DNA of 64,000 nt from Streptomyces sp. ISL-43 (GTDB lineage Bacteria; Actinomycetota; Actinomycetes; Streptomycetales; Streptomycetaceae): positions 1 through 64,000 of the forward strand of contig NZ_JAGGOT010000043.1 in assembly GCF_018614195.1 (NCBI RefSeq). The letters run 5' to 3'. The position numbers were made by a program, and so were the translations under genes. Each line of letters starts with the position of its first letter. The first letter of the stretch is position 1. Below are positions 52,660 to 60,732 of the stretch, piece by piece. The notes below the pieces were generated by a model. It was not told the origin of the DNA, did no database searches, and saw only the letters and a program-made list of their open reading frames with translations.

Positions 52660-53247
52660 GCGTGGTTACCTCGCGACGCGACGGGATCGACGTGCACGCC
52701 CGAGGCGTAGGTGTGGTCGAGCTGGAGGACCAGCGAGACGCCGTAGCCGCGGACACCGCCGAGGGACGCGATGCCGGGCATCCCGCGAAGGCCCCTGGGC
52801 CGGCCGATGACGACCATGAAGGCCAGGGAGGGGACGGCCGCGCCGATCAGGCTGACCACGATGGAGGGGGAAGCCCGTCCTGGATTTCCGCCCCCCGGAC
52901 GCGGCGCCGCACCATCAGCCGGTTGACCGCGTCCCGCGAGTCGTCCACTGCCTTGGGCGGCGTCTCCGGCGGGATTCTATGAGGGCGCCGGCCTCGGCGT
53001 GGTTCCCCTTGCGGGCGATCGCCACTTGGGCCGGACTCACCGTCAGCAAGGCGAGGGCGAGGTTGGCGAGGGACGAGGAGAAGCCGACCCCGGCGGCGGT
53101 GCCGGCGGCCGGGCCCGCGTCCGGCATGCCGCGGTCGCGCGCCGGGTAGTGGCCCGGCCGTGAGGCGCCGACGGCGACCAGGGCGGCACCGATGACGGCG
53201 ATGACGGCGATGGCGGCGATGGCGGCGATGGCGGCGATGACAACCAC
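52660..53247 (-). pseudogene. Frameshifted membrane protein gene
   Basis: Coding-type third positions run through this stretch but switch frame twice. The first piece (53247 to about 52985) has a long hydrophobic helix of Ala-Ile repeats, then SSSLANLALALLTVSPAQVA and IARKGNHAEAGALI. The second piece (about 52980 to 52870) reads TPPKAVDDSRDAVNRLMVRR. The third (about 52865 to 52660) reads VSLIGAAVPSLAFMVVIGRP and then GYGVSLVLQLDHTYASGVHV. Together they look like one decayed membrane protein; no family was recognised. The first piece alone (52915-53247, 110 aa) might be a small intact protein. Confidence 0.45.
53191..53238. repeat. 9-base tandem repeat run
   Basis: The unit GATGGCGGC or GATGACGGC is repeated about five times, encoding the Ala-Ile run of the decayed membrane protein. 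Slippage here could add or remove codons in threes. Confidence 0.75.
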
Positions 53248-53503
53248 GGGGTCGAGGACTCCTCGGTGCGGGGGCCGGCCGGCAGCACGCGCTGCCAGTG
53301 ATCAACACCCTCCTTGATCATTGCCGCCCGCGCGCGCCGAGCGCACCGATGGGGTGACGCGCCCGCAATCCGACGCTCCGCCCTCTCGGACCGTCTCCCT
53401 CCGGTCTCGCCGGTCCCGCGCGCCGCACTCCCGCCCCGCGCCGTCCGCCTGGCCGGGCAGGCCGGCTCAGGCAGGTCGGACCGGGCAGGTCGGACCGGGC
53501 AGG

Positions 53504-53995
53504 TCAGCCGGCGGGGACGAAGGTGCGCCGGTAGCTCAGCCCGGGGCGGCCGTCGACGGTGAGGTCCCCCACCGCCGTGAAGCCGGTCCGGCGCAGGACC
53601 GCCGCGGATGCCGCGTTGTCGAGGGTGGTGACGGCGGTGAGGAGGTGGAGCCCGTACTCCGAAGCGGCGAGCCGGCAGACTTCCGCGACGGCGGCCGTGG
53701 CCGTGCCCCGGCCCGCCGCGCGTTCGCCGATCCGGTAGCCGAGTTCGGCGGAGCCTTGCTCGACGTCGACGAGGTTGACCCGGCCGACCAGTTCTCCGCG
53801 CGCGTCGAGCACGACGTGGAAGTGGCAGGCGCCCGTGTCCTGTTCGGCGAGCAGCGCGCGGTGGCGCTCGTCGAACCCGGTGAAGTACGCGTCCCCCCGG
53901 TCCGGCACGGACCGCGCGAAGTACTCCCTGTTCTCCCGCTCGAAGGCCAGCAGGATGTCTCCGTGGTCGGCCCGGAGCCTCTCGAGTCGCAGCAT
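53504..53995 (-). CDS. GNAT-family N-acetyltransferase (RimJ/RimL-like)
   Basis: A 163-residue acetyltransferase. LRLERLRADHGDILLAFERE opens the fold, VVLDARGELVGRVNL is strand 4, and YRIGERAAGRGTATAAVAEV holds the acetyl-CoA pyrophosphate loop (RxxGxA type). NAASAAVLRRTGFTAVGD is motif B. It would acetylate an amine of a small molecule or protein N-terminus in the cytoplasm. It starts at ATG 53995 and stands alone. Confidence 0.9.
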   Translation of the reverse strand: MLRLERLRADHGDILLAFERENREYFARSVPDRGDAYFTGFDERHRALLAEQDTGACHFHVVLDARGELVGRVNLVDVEQGSAELGYRIGERAAGRGTATAAVAEVCRLAASEYGLHLLTAVTTLDNAASAAVLRRTGFTAVGDLTVDGRPGLSYRRTFVPAG

Positions 53996-54198
53996 GCCCG
54001 GAGCCTATACGGGCCGTCCGGACCGGCTCCAAGGGATTTTCCGCGCTCCTCGCGGGGAACACCGTGGGAGCGTCGCAAGGTGCCCGGGAACCGGTAAGTC
54101 GGCCTTGACGCCGGGGTGTCGCAGGGGCATGCGACGATGTTTTCCTTGTCCGGGGGGACCGGGCTCGGACCGAGTCGGTATACGACCAAGGGGTGGGA

Positions 54199-55026
54199 AT
54201 GAAGGCAGGGAAAGCCGCCGCGGGCATCACCGCGGCACTGATCGTGACGGTGGGCCTGAGCGCCTGTACGGCCGGCACGTCGGTGGGCAAGCATGCCGCC
54301 GACACCGCGGAGACCCTGGTCGCGACGCTCACGAAGGCTTCCGACGAGGCCTCGAAGTCGGGCTCGGCCAAGGTCAAGATGACCGTGACGATGCCCGACA
54401 CCGGTGGCAAGCCGGTGGCGATGGAAGGCATCTACTCGTGGGGCAACGGCCTCGCGATGGAAGCCGAGATGCCGGCGAAGGACCTCCAGATGGAGGACCT
54501 GGTCGCGGACGGCACGGTCACGATGCGGCTCGTGCAGGGCGCGTACTACTACGGCATCGACCCGGCGCCGGACGGCCCGTTCAAGGGCAAGAGCTGGCTG
54601 AAGGTGGAGGCCTCCGCCGTCCTCGGCGAAAAGGGCGCCTCCGCCATGAACGCGGGCAACAGCGACCCGACGGCCGGCCTCAAAACGCTCAAGTGGGCCA
54701 AGGACGTCACCAAGGTCGGCACGGAGACCGTCAACGGCAAGAGCGCGGTTCACTACCACGCCACGATCCCCAAGGACAAGCTGGGCGACGCCGCTTCCCT
54801 GTTCGGCGCGGTGGGCGGCGGCACTGCCACCGAGCTCGTCGCGGACGTCTGGGTCGACGACGAGGGCATGCCCGCTCGGCTGAGCCAGACCTACGGCAGT
54901 GTCAGCGCCGACGTGGAGTTCCACTCCTTCGGCGTCGCGAAGGACATCCCCATCCCGCCGGCCGACGACACGGCCGACATGACCGAGCTCATCAAGAACG
55001 GCGGAGCCGGCACGGGCCAGGGCTGA
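54199..55026 (+). CDS. Lipoprotein of the LppX/LprAFG-like family
   Basis: A 275-residue lipoprotein. The lipobox is VGLSAC followed by Thr. The mature part is an antiparallel beta fold with alternating hydrophobic strands (SGSAKVKMTVTMPDTGG, MEGIYSWGNGLAMEAEM, TELVADVWVDDEGMPARL). Family members carry lipids or glycolipids across the cell wall in mycobacteria, but this is not proven for streptomycetes. ATG 54199 with AAGGGG upstream was preferred to GTG 54193. A strong hairpin follows the stop. Confidence 0.75.
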   Translation: MKAGKAAAGITAALIVTVGLSACTAGTSVGKHAADTAETLVATLTKASDEASKSGSAKVKMTVTMPDTGGKPVAMEGIYSWGNGLAMEAEMPAKDLQMEDLVADGTVTMRLVQGAYYYGIDPAPDGPFKGKSWLKVEASAVLGEKGASAMNAGNSDPTAGLKTLKWAKDVTKVGTETVNGKSAVHYHATIPKDKLGDAASLFGAVGGGTATELVADVWVDDEGMPARLSQTYGSVSADVEFHSFGVAKDIPIPPADDTADMTELIKNGGAGTGQG

Positions 55027-55034
55027 GGTGCACG

Positions 55035-55065
55035 GCTGCCGGCCGGCGCGAGCCCGGCCGGCAGC
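55035..55065 (+). terminator. Terminator after the LppX-like gene
   Basis: A perfect 12-base stem (55035-55046 with 55054-55065) and a 7-base loop, 8 bases after the stop. Confidence 0.8.
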
Positions 55066-55084
55066 ACTCGGGGGGTGCGAGTGC
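55064..55084. promoter_or_regulatory. Candidate TetR operator
   Basis: GCACTCG-N7-CGAGTGC is a perfect inverted repeat 68 bases before the TetR start. It partly overlaps the preceding terminator arm, which weakens the case. Confidence 0.35.
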
Positions 55085-55152
55085 GTACCGGACGGTTCAG
55101 TTCATATCCTGGGACCGCACGCATCGCCGCGCAGACGCGAAGGACACCTCCC

Positions 55153-55824
55153 ATGGAAGCCGACACGGCGAGCGCCACGGACGAGTACGGCATCCCGGTC
55201 AGCCCCGGCCCCTCCGACGCCTCCCGGCTCAAGCGCCAGGCGATCATCGACGCGGCCGCAGCCGAGTTCCTGGCCGAGGGCTACTCCGCCGCCTCCATGG
55301 ACGCGATCACCAGCCGCTCCGGCGTTTCCAAGGCCACGATCTACAAGCACTTCGGCAACAAGGAGCGGCTGTACCTCGCCGCCATCGGCGGGATACTGCG
55401 CCGCACGTACGCCGGCCTCGAACCCTGCAGCTCCACCATCGCCGAGGCCGACGACCTGCGCGGCGCCCTGATCAGCCTCACCCGGGACTGGGCCACGCTG
55501 ATGCTGCGCCCCGACATCATGTCGCTGCGCCGGCTGGTCATCGGGGAGATCGACCGCTTCCCGCAGCTCGGCCGGCTCTGGTACCGGATCACGTACGACA
55601 TGAACAACGGCCCGCTCACCGAGGCCGTCACCGCGCTCAACCGGAGCGGGAAGCTCGACGCTCCCGACCCCGCGCTCGCCGTCCAGCAGCTCGTCGCCGC
55701 CACCGTGGGCGTCCCGCAGCTCGTCCACACCTTCGCGCCCGACGCCGAAACCGACCCGGTGGAGCTCACCCGCGTCGTCACCTCGGGCGTGGACCTGTTC
55801 CTGGCCCGGTACGCCACCTCGTAG
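55153..55824 (+). CDS. TetR/AcrR-family regulator
   Basis: A 223-residue repressor. The N-terminal helix-turn-helix reads IIDAAAAEFLAEGYSAASMD then SRSGVSKATIYKHFGNKERL. The C-terminal ligand and dimer domain (TetR_C, about 95-210) carries IMSLRRLVIGEIDRFPQLGR. ATG 55153 has AAGGA upstream. An 18-residue acidic leader precedes the domain. The target is unknown; the CMD-family gene converges with it. Self-regulation through the upstream inverted repeat is possible. Confidence 0.9.
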   Translation: MEADTASATDEYGIPVSPGPSDASRLKRQAIIDAAAAEFLAEGYSAASMDAITSRSGVSKATIYKHFGNKERLYLAAIGGILRRTYAGLEPCSSTIAEADDLRGALISLTRDWATLMLRPDIMSLRRLVIGEIDRFPQLGRLWYRITYDMNNGPLTEAVTALNRSGKLDAPDPALAVQQLVAATVGVPQLVHTFAPDAETDPVELTRVVTSGVDLFLARYATS

Positions 55825-55844
55825 CCGTACCCGGAATCCGGCAC

Positions 55845-55870
55845 CCGGCGGCCGTGGCCGTGGCCGCCGG
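55845..55870. terminator. Bidirectional terminator between tetR-type and CMD-family genes
   Basis: CCGGCGGCC (55845-55853) pairs perfectly with GGCCGCCGG (55862-55870) between two convergent genes. Confidence 0.65.
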
Positions 55871-55900
55871 ACGCCGGACACGGCGGTCACCCGGCTCGGC

Positions 55901-56404
55901 TCACGTCCACTGCTCGGCGGGCGACCTCCCGGGCAGCGGCTTGCCGATGAGGGCCAGCGCGCTGAAGAAGTTGACCTGGCCGATCGCGATCGCGAGGGTG
56001 GCGAGCGCCTTGGCGTCGTAGTGCGCGGACGCCTCGGCGTACAGCCCGTCGGGAACCCGCTCACCGTGCACGGACGGCTGGAGCACCGCTTCCGCCAGCT
56101 CCAGCGCGGCGCGCTCGGCGCCGGTGAAGTACGGCGCGTCCCGCCAGGACGCCACCGCGGTGATCCGCTCCTCCGTCTCCCCCGCCCTGCGCAGGTTCCC
56201 CGTGTGCAGGACCGTCAGATAGGTGTTGCCGACGATCTGGCCGGCGCGCAGCTGGATCAGCCCGATCGTGATCCGTGCCACCGATCCGTTGCCCGTGGCC
56301 TTGAACAGCGCCGCCCCCACCTCGCCGAGTTCGGGAACGAGCTCCTGCGGGTTGGACATCCGCGAACCCGCCGCGATCCCCGCCGTCTTCGTACGCGCTT
56401 CCAT
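55901..56404 (-). CDS. Carboxymuconolactone decarboxylase-family protein lacking CxxC
   Basis: A 167-residue all-helical protein of the CMD/AhpD group. The family positions are present around RITIGLIQLRAGQIVGN and TEERITAVASWRDAPYFTGA. However, the AhpD redox pair, usually GCxYCxxxH, reads GNTYLTVLH, so both Cys are gone while the His stays. It cannot act as a thiol peroxidase and may be a CMD-fold binding protein or hydrolase. It is divergent from the GlxA regulator at 56554, with the AraC-type direct repeats between them, and is the likely target. Confidence 0.8.
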   Translation of the reverse strand: MEARTKTAGIAAGSRMSNPQELVPELGEVGAALFKATGNGSVARITIGLIQLRAGQIVGNTYLTVLHTGNLRRAGETEERITAVASWRDAPYFTGAERAALELAEAVLQPSVHGERVPDGLYAEASAHYDAKALATLAIAIGQVNFFSALALIGKPLPGRSPAEQWT

Positions 56405-56468
56405 GTCCGTCTTCCTTCCGTAGCACCGTCGTTGTCGTCGTTCTCCGCTATGACGAACCCCGTCGCGC

Positions 56469-56530
56469 GGATGTGACAGGCGTGCGCGTGCGTGTCCGGA
56501 TGTGACAGAAGGCCGTCATTGCGGATGTGG
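56469..56530. promoter_or_regulatory. Direct repeats GGATGTGACA, candidate GlxA operators
   Basis: GGATGTGACA occurs at 56469-56478 and 56498-56507, and a shorter GGATGTG copy at 56523. The spacings are 29 and 25 bases. They fill the gap between the CMD-family gene and the GlxA regulator. AraC-family proteins typically bind such same-direction repeats. Confidence 0.6.
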
Positions 56531-56553
56531 GGGGCGGAGGCGACGATGGGGAC

Positions 56554-57537
56554 ATGCCCCGCACCCGCCGTATCGTCATCGTGGTCTTCCCGGACGTCGA
56601 TCTCCTCGACGTGACCGGCCCGGCCGAGGTCTTCGCCCTGGCCAACCGGGAGACCGGGGGCCGCGCGGGCTATCTGGTGCAGCTGGCGGGCCCCTCGCGC
56701 GGCGAGGTCACCACTGCGGCCGGGGTCCGGCTGCTGGCCGACCTCTCCTTCGCCGAGGTCGGCGGTGTGCTGGACACGCTGCTCGTGCCCGGCGCGGTGG
56801 ACCTGCGCCCGGAGGGTCCGGTCGCCCGGGTCGACCGGGAGATCGTGGAGTGGGTCAAGGCGACGGCGCCGCAGGCCCGCCGGGTGGCGTCGGTGTGCGT
56901 GGGCGCGCACCTGCTGGCCGCGGCCGGGCTGCTGGACGGGAAGCGGGCGACCACCCACTGGTCGACCGCCGCCCAACTGGCCGCCGAGCATCCGGCGGTG
57001 ACGGTGGACGCGGACCCGATCTTCGTGAGGTCGGGGAAGGTGTGGACCGGCGCGGGGATCAGCGCGTGCATGGACCTGGCGCTGGCGATGGTCGCCGAGG
57101 ACCTGGGCGAGAAGGTCGCCCTCGCGGTGGCCCGGCAGCTGGTGATGTACCTCAAGCGCCAAGGCGGGCAGAGCCAGTTCTCGGTGCCGCTGAGCCGGTC
57201 CGCCGGGTCGCGGCGGGACATCGAGGAACTGCGGACGTACATCGCGGAGCACATCGAAGGCGATCTGTCCGCGGCGGCGCTGGCCGGGCGGATGGCCCTG
57301 AGCGAACGGCACTTCGCGCGGGTCTTCCGCAAGGAGACCGGCACCAGCCCGGCCTCGTACGTCGAGGCCGTCCGGGTGGAGGCGGCCCGGCGTCTGCTGG
57401 AGAACACCGAGGAGCCGCTGGACCGGCTCGCCGCCGCCTGCGGATTCGGCTCCGTGGAGACCTTGCACCGGGCGCTGCGCAAGCAGATCGACACGACGCC
57501 CGCCGCCTACCGCCGCCGCTTCCGCACCACCACCTGA
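56554..57537 (+). CDS. GlxA-family AraC regulator with DJ-1/PfpI domain
   Basis: A 327-residue regulator. Residues about 5-185 are the DJ-1/PfpI domain (VVFPDVDLLDVTGPAEVFAL), with nucleophile-elbow Cys in VASVCVGAHLLAAAGLL. Residues about 225-325 are the AraC helix-turn-helix pair (SAAALAGRMALSERHFARVF, then DRLAAACGFGSVETLHRAL). It probably activates the divergent CMD-family gene and the downstream isochorismatase. ATG 56554 was chosen; 56527 would add nine Gly/Asp residues with no site. Confidence 0.92.
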   Translation: MPRTRRIVIVVFPDVDLLDVTGPAEVFALANRETGGRAGYLVQLAGPSRGEVTTAAGVRLLADLSFAEVGGVLDTLLVPGAVDLRPEGPVARVDREIVEWVKATAPQARRVASVCVGAHLLAAAGLLDGKRATTHWSTAAQLAAEHPAVTVDADPIFVRSGKVWTGAGISACMDLALAMVAEDLGEKVALAVARQLVMYLKRQGGQSQFSVPLSRSAGSRRDIEELRTYIAEHIEGDLSAAALAGRMALSERHFARVFRKETGTSPASYVEAVRVEAARRLLENTEEPLDRLAAACGFGSVETLHRALRKQIDTTPAAYRRRFRTTT

Positions 57538-57681
57538 CCCTCACGCCCCCACTCCGCACCTCCCTCTTCAATCCTGCCTCTTCACCAACCCCTCATTCAC
57601 CGAACCCGGGCACGCGCGGGCCGTGCGGCTTCGCCATGCCCGCTCGCTCCGATTTCCCCTCCATGAAAGGAACCCCTTCCC

Positions 57682-58323
57682 ATGAACGCTCCGACGACCG
57701 CTGCGACGACTGCTCCTCCTACGGCCGCTTCGCCGACGCTGCGCGAGGTGTTCGGGCTCGATTCCCGGCTGCCCGAACTCGCCGACACCACCCTGGTCAT
57801 GATCGATTTCCAGAACACCTACACCACCGGGGTGATGGAACTGGACGGCGTACGGGAGGCCCTCGCGGCCGGTGCCAGACTGCTCGCCGCAGCCCGCGCC
57901 GCCGGGGTCCCCGTGGTCCACGTCGTGAACGACGGGGGCGAGAACTCCCCCTACGACATCGGTGCGGAGATCGGCGCCGTCTGCGACGAGGTCGCCCCCG
58001 TCGACGGGGAGCCGGTCGTGGTCAAGCAATTCCCCGACGCCTTCCACGACACCGATCTGGAGAAGGTCCTGCGCGAGCTGGGGGCGGGGACCGAACTCGT
58101 GCTGGCCGGCTTCATGACGCACATGTGCATCGTCTTCACCGCCCACGGGGCCATCACCCGCGGCTACCGGCCCACCGTCGTCGCCGAGGCCACCGCCACC
58201 CGCCCGCTGGCCGGCCCCGACGGCACCGTCGTCTCCGCGGCCGCCCTGCAGGCCGCCTCGCTGGTCACGGTTTCCGACCGGTTCGGCGCGGTCGCCGCCA
58301 CGGTGGACGAGTTCATCGGCTGA
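57682..58323 (+). CDS. Isochorismatase-family cysteine hydrolase
   Basis: A 213-residue hydrolase. The triad is Asp in VMIDFQNTY, Lys in VVVKQFPDAFHD and Cys in GFMTHMCIVFTAHGA. The first 20 residues are a Thr/Ala/Pro-rich leader. Members cleave amides or isochorismate; the substrate is open. AAAGGA lies upstream of the ATG. It follows the GlxA regulator after 144 bases, a common pairing in which GlxA controls the hydrolase. A 16-base terminator follows. Confidence 0.9.
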   Translation: MNAPTTAATTAPPTAASPTLREVFGLDSRLPELADTTLVMIDFQNTYTTGVMELDGVREALAAGARLLAAARAAGVPVVHVVNDGGENSPYDIGAEIGAVCDEVAPVDGEPVVVKQFPDAFHDTDLEKVLRELGAGTELVLAGFMTHMCIVFTAHGAITRGYRPTVVAEATATRPLAGPDGTVVSAAALQAASLVTVSDRFGAVAATVDEFIG

Positions 58324-58332
58324 CCACCACCG

Positions 58333-58374
58333 ACGGCCGCCGCCCCCGTCCTGCGGGCCGGGGGCGGCGGCCGT
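58333..58374. terminator. Bidirectional terminator between isochorismatase and ABC genes
   Basis: A perfect 16-base stem (58333-58348 with 58359-58374) and 10-base loop, between two convergent genes. Confidence 0.85.
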
Positions 58375-58376
58375 GT

Positions 58377-60278
58377 TCAGCGGTCCTGGGAAAGCCCGTA
58401 CAGCTCGGCGAAAGTGCCGCCGAGGGCGGTCAGTTCGGCGAAGGTTCCGGTCTCGGTGACGCGGCCCTTCTCCAGGACGATGATGCGATCGGCCAGCCGG
58501 CAGTTCTCCAGCCGGTGAGTGACGATCATGGTGATCCGGTCGTCCTTCATCTCCCGCAGCCCGGTGAAGATCCGGTGCTCACCGCGCGCGTCCATCGCCG
58601 AGGTCGGCTCGTCCATGATCAGGAGCCGGGGCCTGCGGTGGAAGGCCCGGGCGCAGGCCAGGCGTTGCCACTGGCCGCCGGAGGGTTCGTGGCCGCCCCA
58701 CAGTGAGCGGGCCAGGAGCGTGTCCAGGCCCTGCGGGTACTCCCGTACGGCCTCGCGCAGGCCCACCGCGGCGAGCGCTTCCCAGACGGCCGCCTCGCCC
58801 CGCTCTCCGGGCTGGCCGAGGGTGACGTTCTCGCGTGCCGCGAAGGGCCACTGCGCGTAGGACTGGGCCACCAGTCCCACGTGCGTCCACAGGGTCCGCT
58901 GGTCGTGGGCCCGCGTCGGGACTCCGTCCCAGTACGCCTCCCCCTCGCTCGGCACCGTGAGGCCCGTCAGCAGGCGGATGAGGGTGGACTTGCCGGCGCC
59001 GTTCTCGCCGACGACGGCGACGATCTCGCCCCTCGTGAGCGACAGGCTCACCGGGCCGAGCGCCGGAGCGTCCTTGCCGGGGTAGGTGTACGAGGCGTTC
59101 TCCAGGCTGACCTTGCCCGGCGGCGCGGCTTCCACCCCGCCCCGGGTGGCGCCGAGTTCGCGCGCCTGGCCCAGGAAGAGGCGGTAGTCCTCCAGGTAGA
59201 GGGCGTGCTGGAACATGGCGGCCCCGTACACCACGAGGCTGGACAGGGCGGAGGCGGAGGTCCGCATGGCGACGATCGCGGTGCCCGCCGCCGCGAGGGC
59301 CATGGATCCCGTGAGGACGAGTGCGGCGAGCGCCGCCCACGTGCCGGCCTGGAAGAGTCCGCCGAGGGCCGCGGCGAGCAGCGAGACGCGCAGGTACCGC
59401 GGGGCGGAGCCGACGAGTTTGGCGTCGATGCGGGCGCAGACGGCGGCGTACCAGGCGTGCGCGTAGGGGCGCATGGAGTTGCAGCGCAGCTCGTCGCCGA
59501 GCTTGTGGGTGGTCAGGTACCAGCGCATCATGCCCCGGATGTTGCGCGAGGCGATCGTCTCGTTGTGGAGGGCGTAGTCGAGGCGGGCGGCGATGACGGC
59601 CCCCACGCCGCGGGGTACGACGCAGAGCAGGAGCAACGGCATCAGGACGGGGTGGACGACGGCGAGGACGCCGGCGACCGCGACGAGGTTGATCAGGCCG
59701 TTGGTGAAGGCCATGGCGTCCTTGACGAGCAGGGACGAGCGGGCGGCGCCGATCTCGGCGGCCTCCGAACGGTCGGAGAACCCGGGCTCGTCGTAGGCGG
59801 AGACCTCCACGTCCATGTGGGCGTCGACCATCTCCAGGTCGGCCGTAGTGCTCAGGCGAGGGGTCAGCCGGCGGGCCGCGCTGCCCGCGGCGATCTCGGC
59901 CGTCGTCCCGGCCCCCGCCGCCACCGCCGCGATCGCCAGCGGCCAGGCGGCGGCCCTGATGCGCTCTCCCGCGTCGCCCGCTGCGAGCAGCGGGCCCATC
60001 GCGTCGGCGACCCCGGCGAGGGTGGCCGCCGTACAGGCCCCGGCGAGGATCTGGCCGGCCAGCAGCCAGGTCACGCAGGCGCGGTCGATCCGCCAGGCCA
60101 TCCGCGCGGTCTGGGCGAGCGCGGCGGGCAGCCGCGCGGCCATCTCCCGGAGCGAGAGGTGCTCCATGGCCAGGTTGTGCGTGCCCCAGGCGAAGGTGAA
60201 CTCGGGCGGGTCGGCGGCCGCCGGTCCGCGTGGTGGGGGCACCGTTCCCCGTGCCGGCCGTTGCGTCTTCTCAGCCAC
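58377..60278 (-). CDS. ABC exporter, fused permease-ATPase
   Basis: A 633-residue half transporter. Five or six helices lie in the first 340 residues, e.g. LINLVAVAGVLAVVHPVLMP and YLRVSLLAAALGGLFQAGTW. The ATPase (about 380-625) has Walker A GENGAGKSTLIRLL, signature SGGQWQRLACARAF, Walker B LLIMDEPTSAMD and H-loop VTHRLEN. Homodimers of this type export lipids, peptides or drugs. The start is GTG 60278 with AAGGAG 6 bases upstream. An in-frame ATG at 60398 would add 40 residues but lacks a ribosome site. No RiPP or biosynthetic gene is adjacent. Confidence 0.9.
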   Translation of the reverse strand: MAEKTQRPARGTVPPPRGPAAADPPEFTFAWGTHNLAMEHLSLREMAARLPAALAQTARMAWRIDRACVTWLLAGQILAGACTAATLAGVADAMGPLLAAGDAGERIRAAAWPLAIAAVAAGAGTTAEIAAGSAARRLTPRLSTTADLEMVDAHMDVEVSAYDEPGFSDRSEAAEIGAARSSLLVKDAMAFTNGLINLVAVAGVLAVVHPVLMPLLLLCVVPRGVGAVIAARLDYALHNETIASRNIRGMMRWYLTTHKLGDELRCNSMRPYAHAWYAAVCARIDAKLVGSAPRYLRVSLLAAALGGLFQAGTWAALAALVLTGSMALAAAGTAIVAMRTSASALSSLVVYGAAMFQHALYLEDYRLFLGQARELGATRGGVEAAPPGKVSLENASYTYPGKDAPALGPVSLSLTRGEIVAVVGENGAGKSTLIRLLTGLTVPSEGEAYWDGVPTRAHDQRTLWTHVGLVAQSYAQWPFAARENVTLGQPGERGEAAVWEALAAVGLREAVREYPQGLDTLLARSLWGGHEPSGGQWQRLACARAFHRRPRLLIMDEPTSAMDARGEHRIFTGLREMKDDRITMIVTHRLENCRLADRIIVLEKGRVTETGTFAELTALGGTFAELYGLSQDR

Positions 60279-60732
60279 GTGCGGCTCCTTCACGTCGTCG
60301 TCGAACCACGGCGGTCCCCCCGCCGCGGACCCGCGCCACGGCATGGCGGAGCGGGGCCGCGAACCGCCCTGGAGGAACCGTTGAGTGAGGGAGTACATCC
60401 GAGCCGGGAAGGCGGAGTAACGAGAACCGGCCTTCGTGCCGGGCCCGTGGGCGCGGCGGCGCGAGGGGCCGGGGGCAGCCGTCCGGGGCCCGCCGAGGGG
60501 CGAGAACGGCCGGATACCGACGGAGCGCGGGGGAAAGGCCTTGCACGCCCCCGGCTCGTGCCGGGAGGGTCGGGAGGCGCACGCGGGGCGGGTGCCGACA
60601 CGGCGACGGGATGAAGTTCCCCGTACTTTCGCCCGGGTGACGTATGCCGCGAAACGGGCGGCCGTACGGAGCCTGCAGACTGCTCGCGTACGGGCGGGAG
60701 TCGGCCCGCCACCAGTGGAAACGGGAGCGCTG
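60279..60732. other. Divergent intergenic region, 454 bases
   Basis: Lies between the ABC exporter (minus) and the 5'-nucleotidase (plus). A minus-strand frame from ATG 60398 is continuous with the exporter and would encode a 40-residue leader ending in GGPPWFDDDVKEPH. It has no ribosome site, so it is not called as a gene. GGGAG precedes the nucleotidase. Nothing else was recognised. Confidence 0.5.

Noticed and set aside
60279..60398. In-frame 40-residue leader before the ABC exporter that might be a RiPP precursor (ends near a double Gly).
   Set aside because: It has no ribosome site, is fused in frame to the exporter, and no modifying enzymes are nearby; the exporter's own GTG has a clear AAGGAG.
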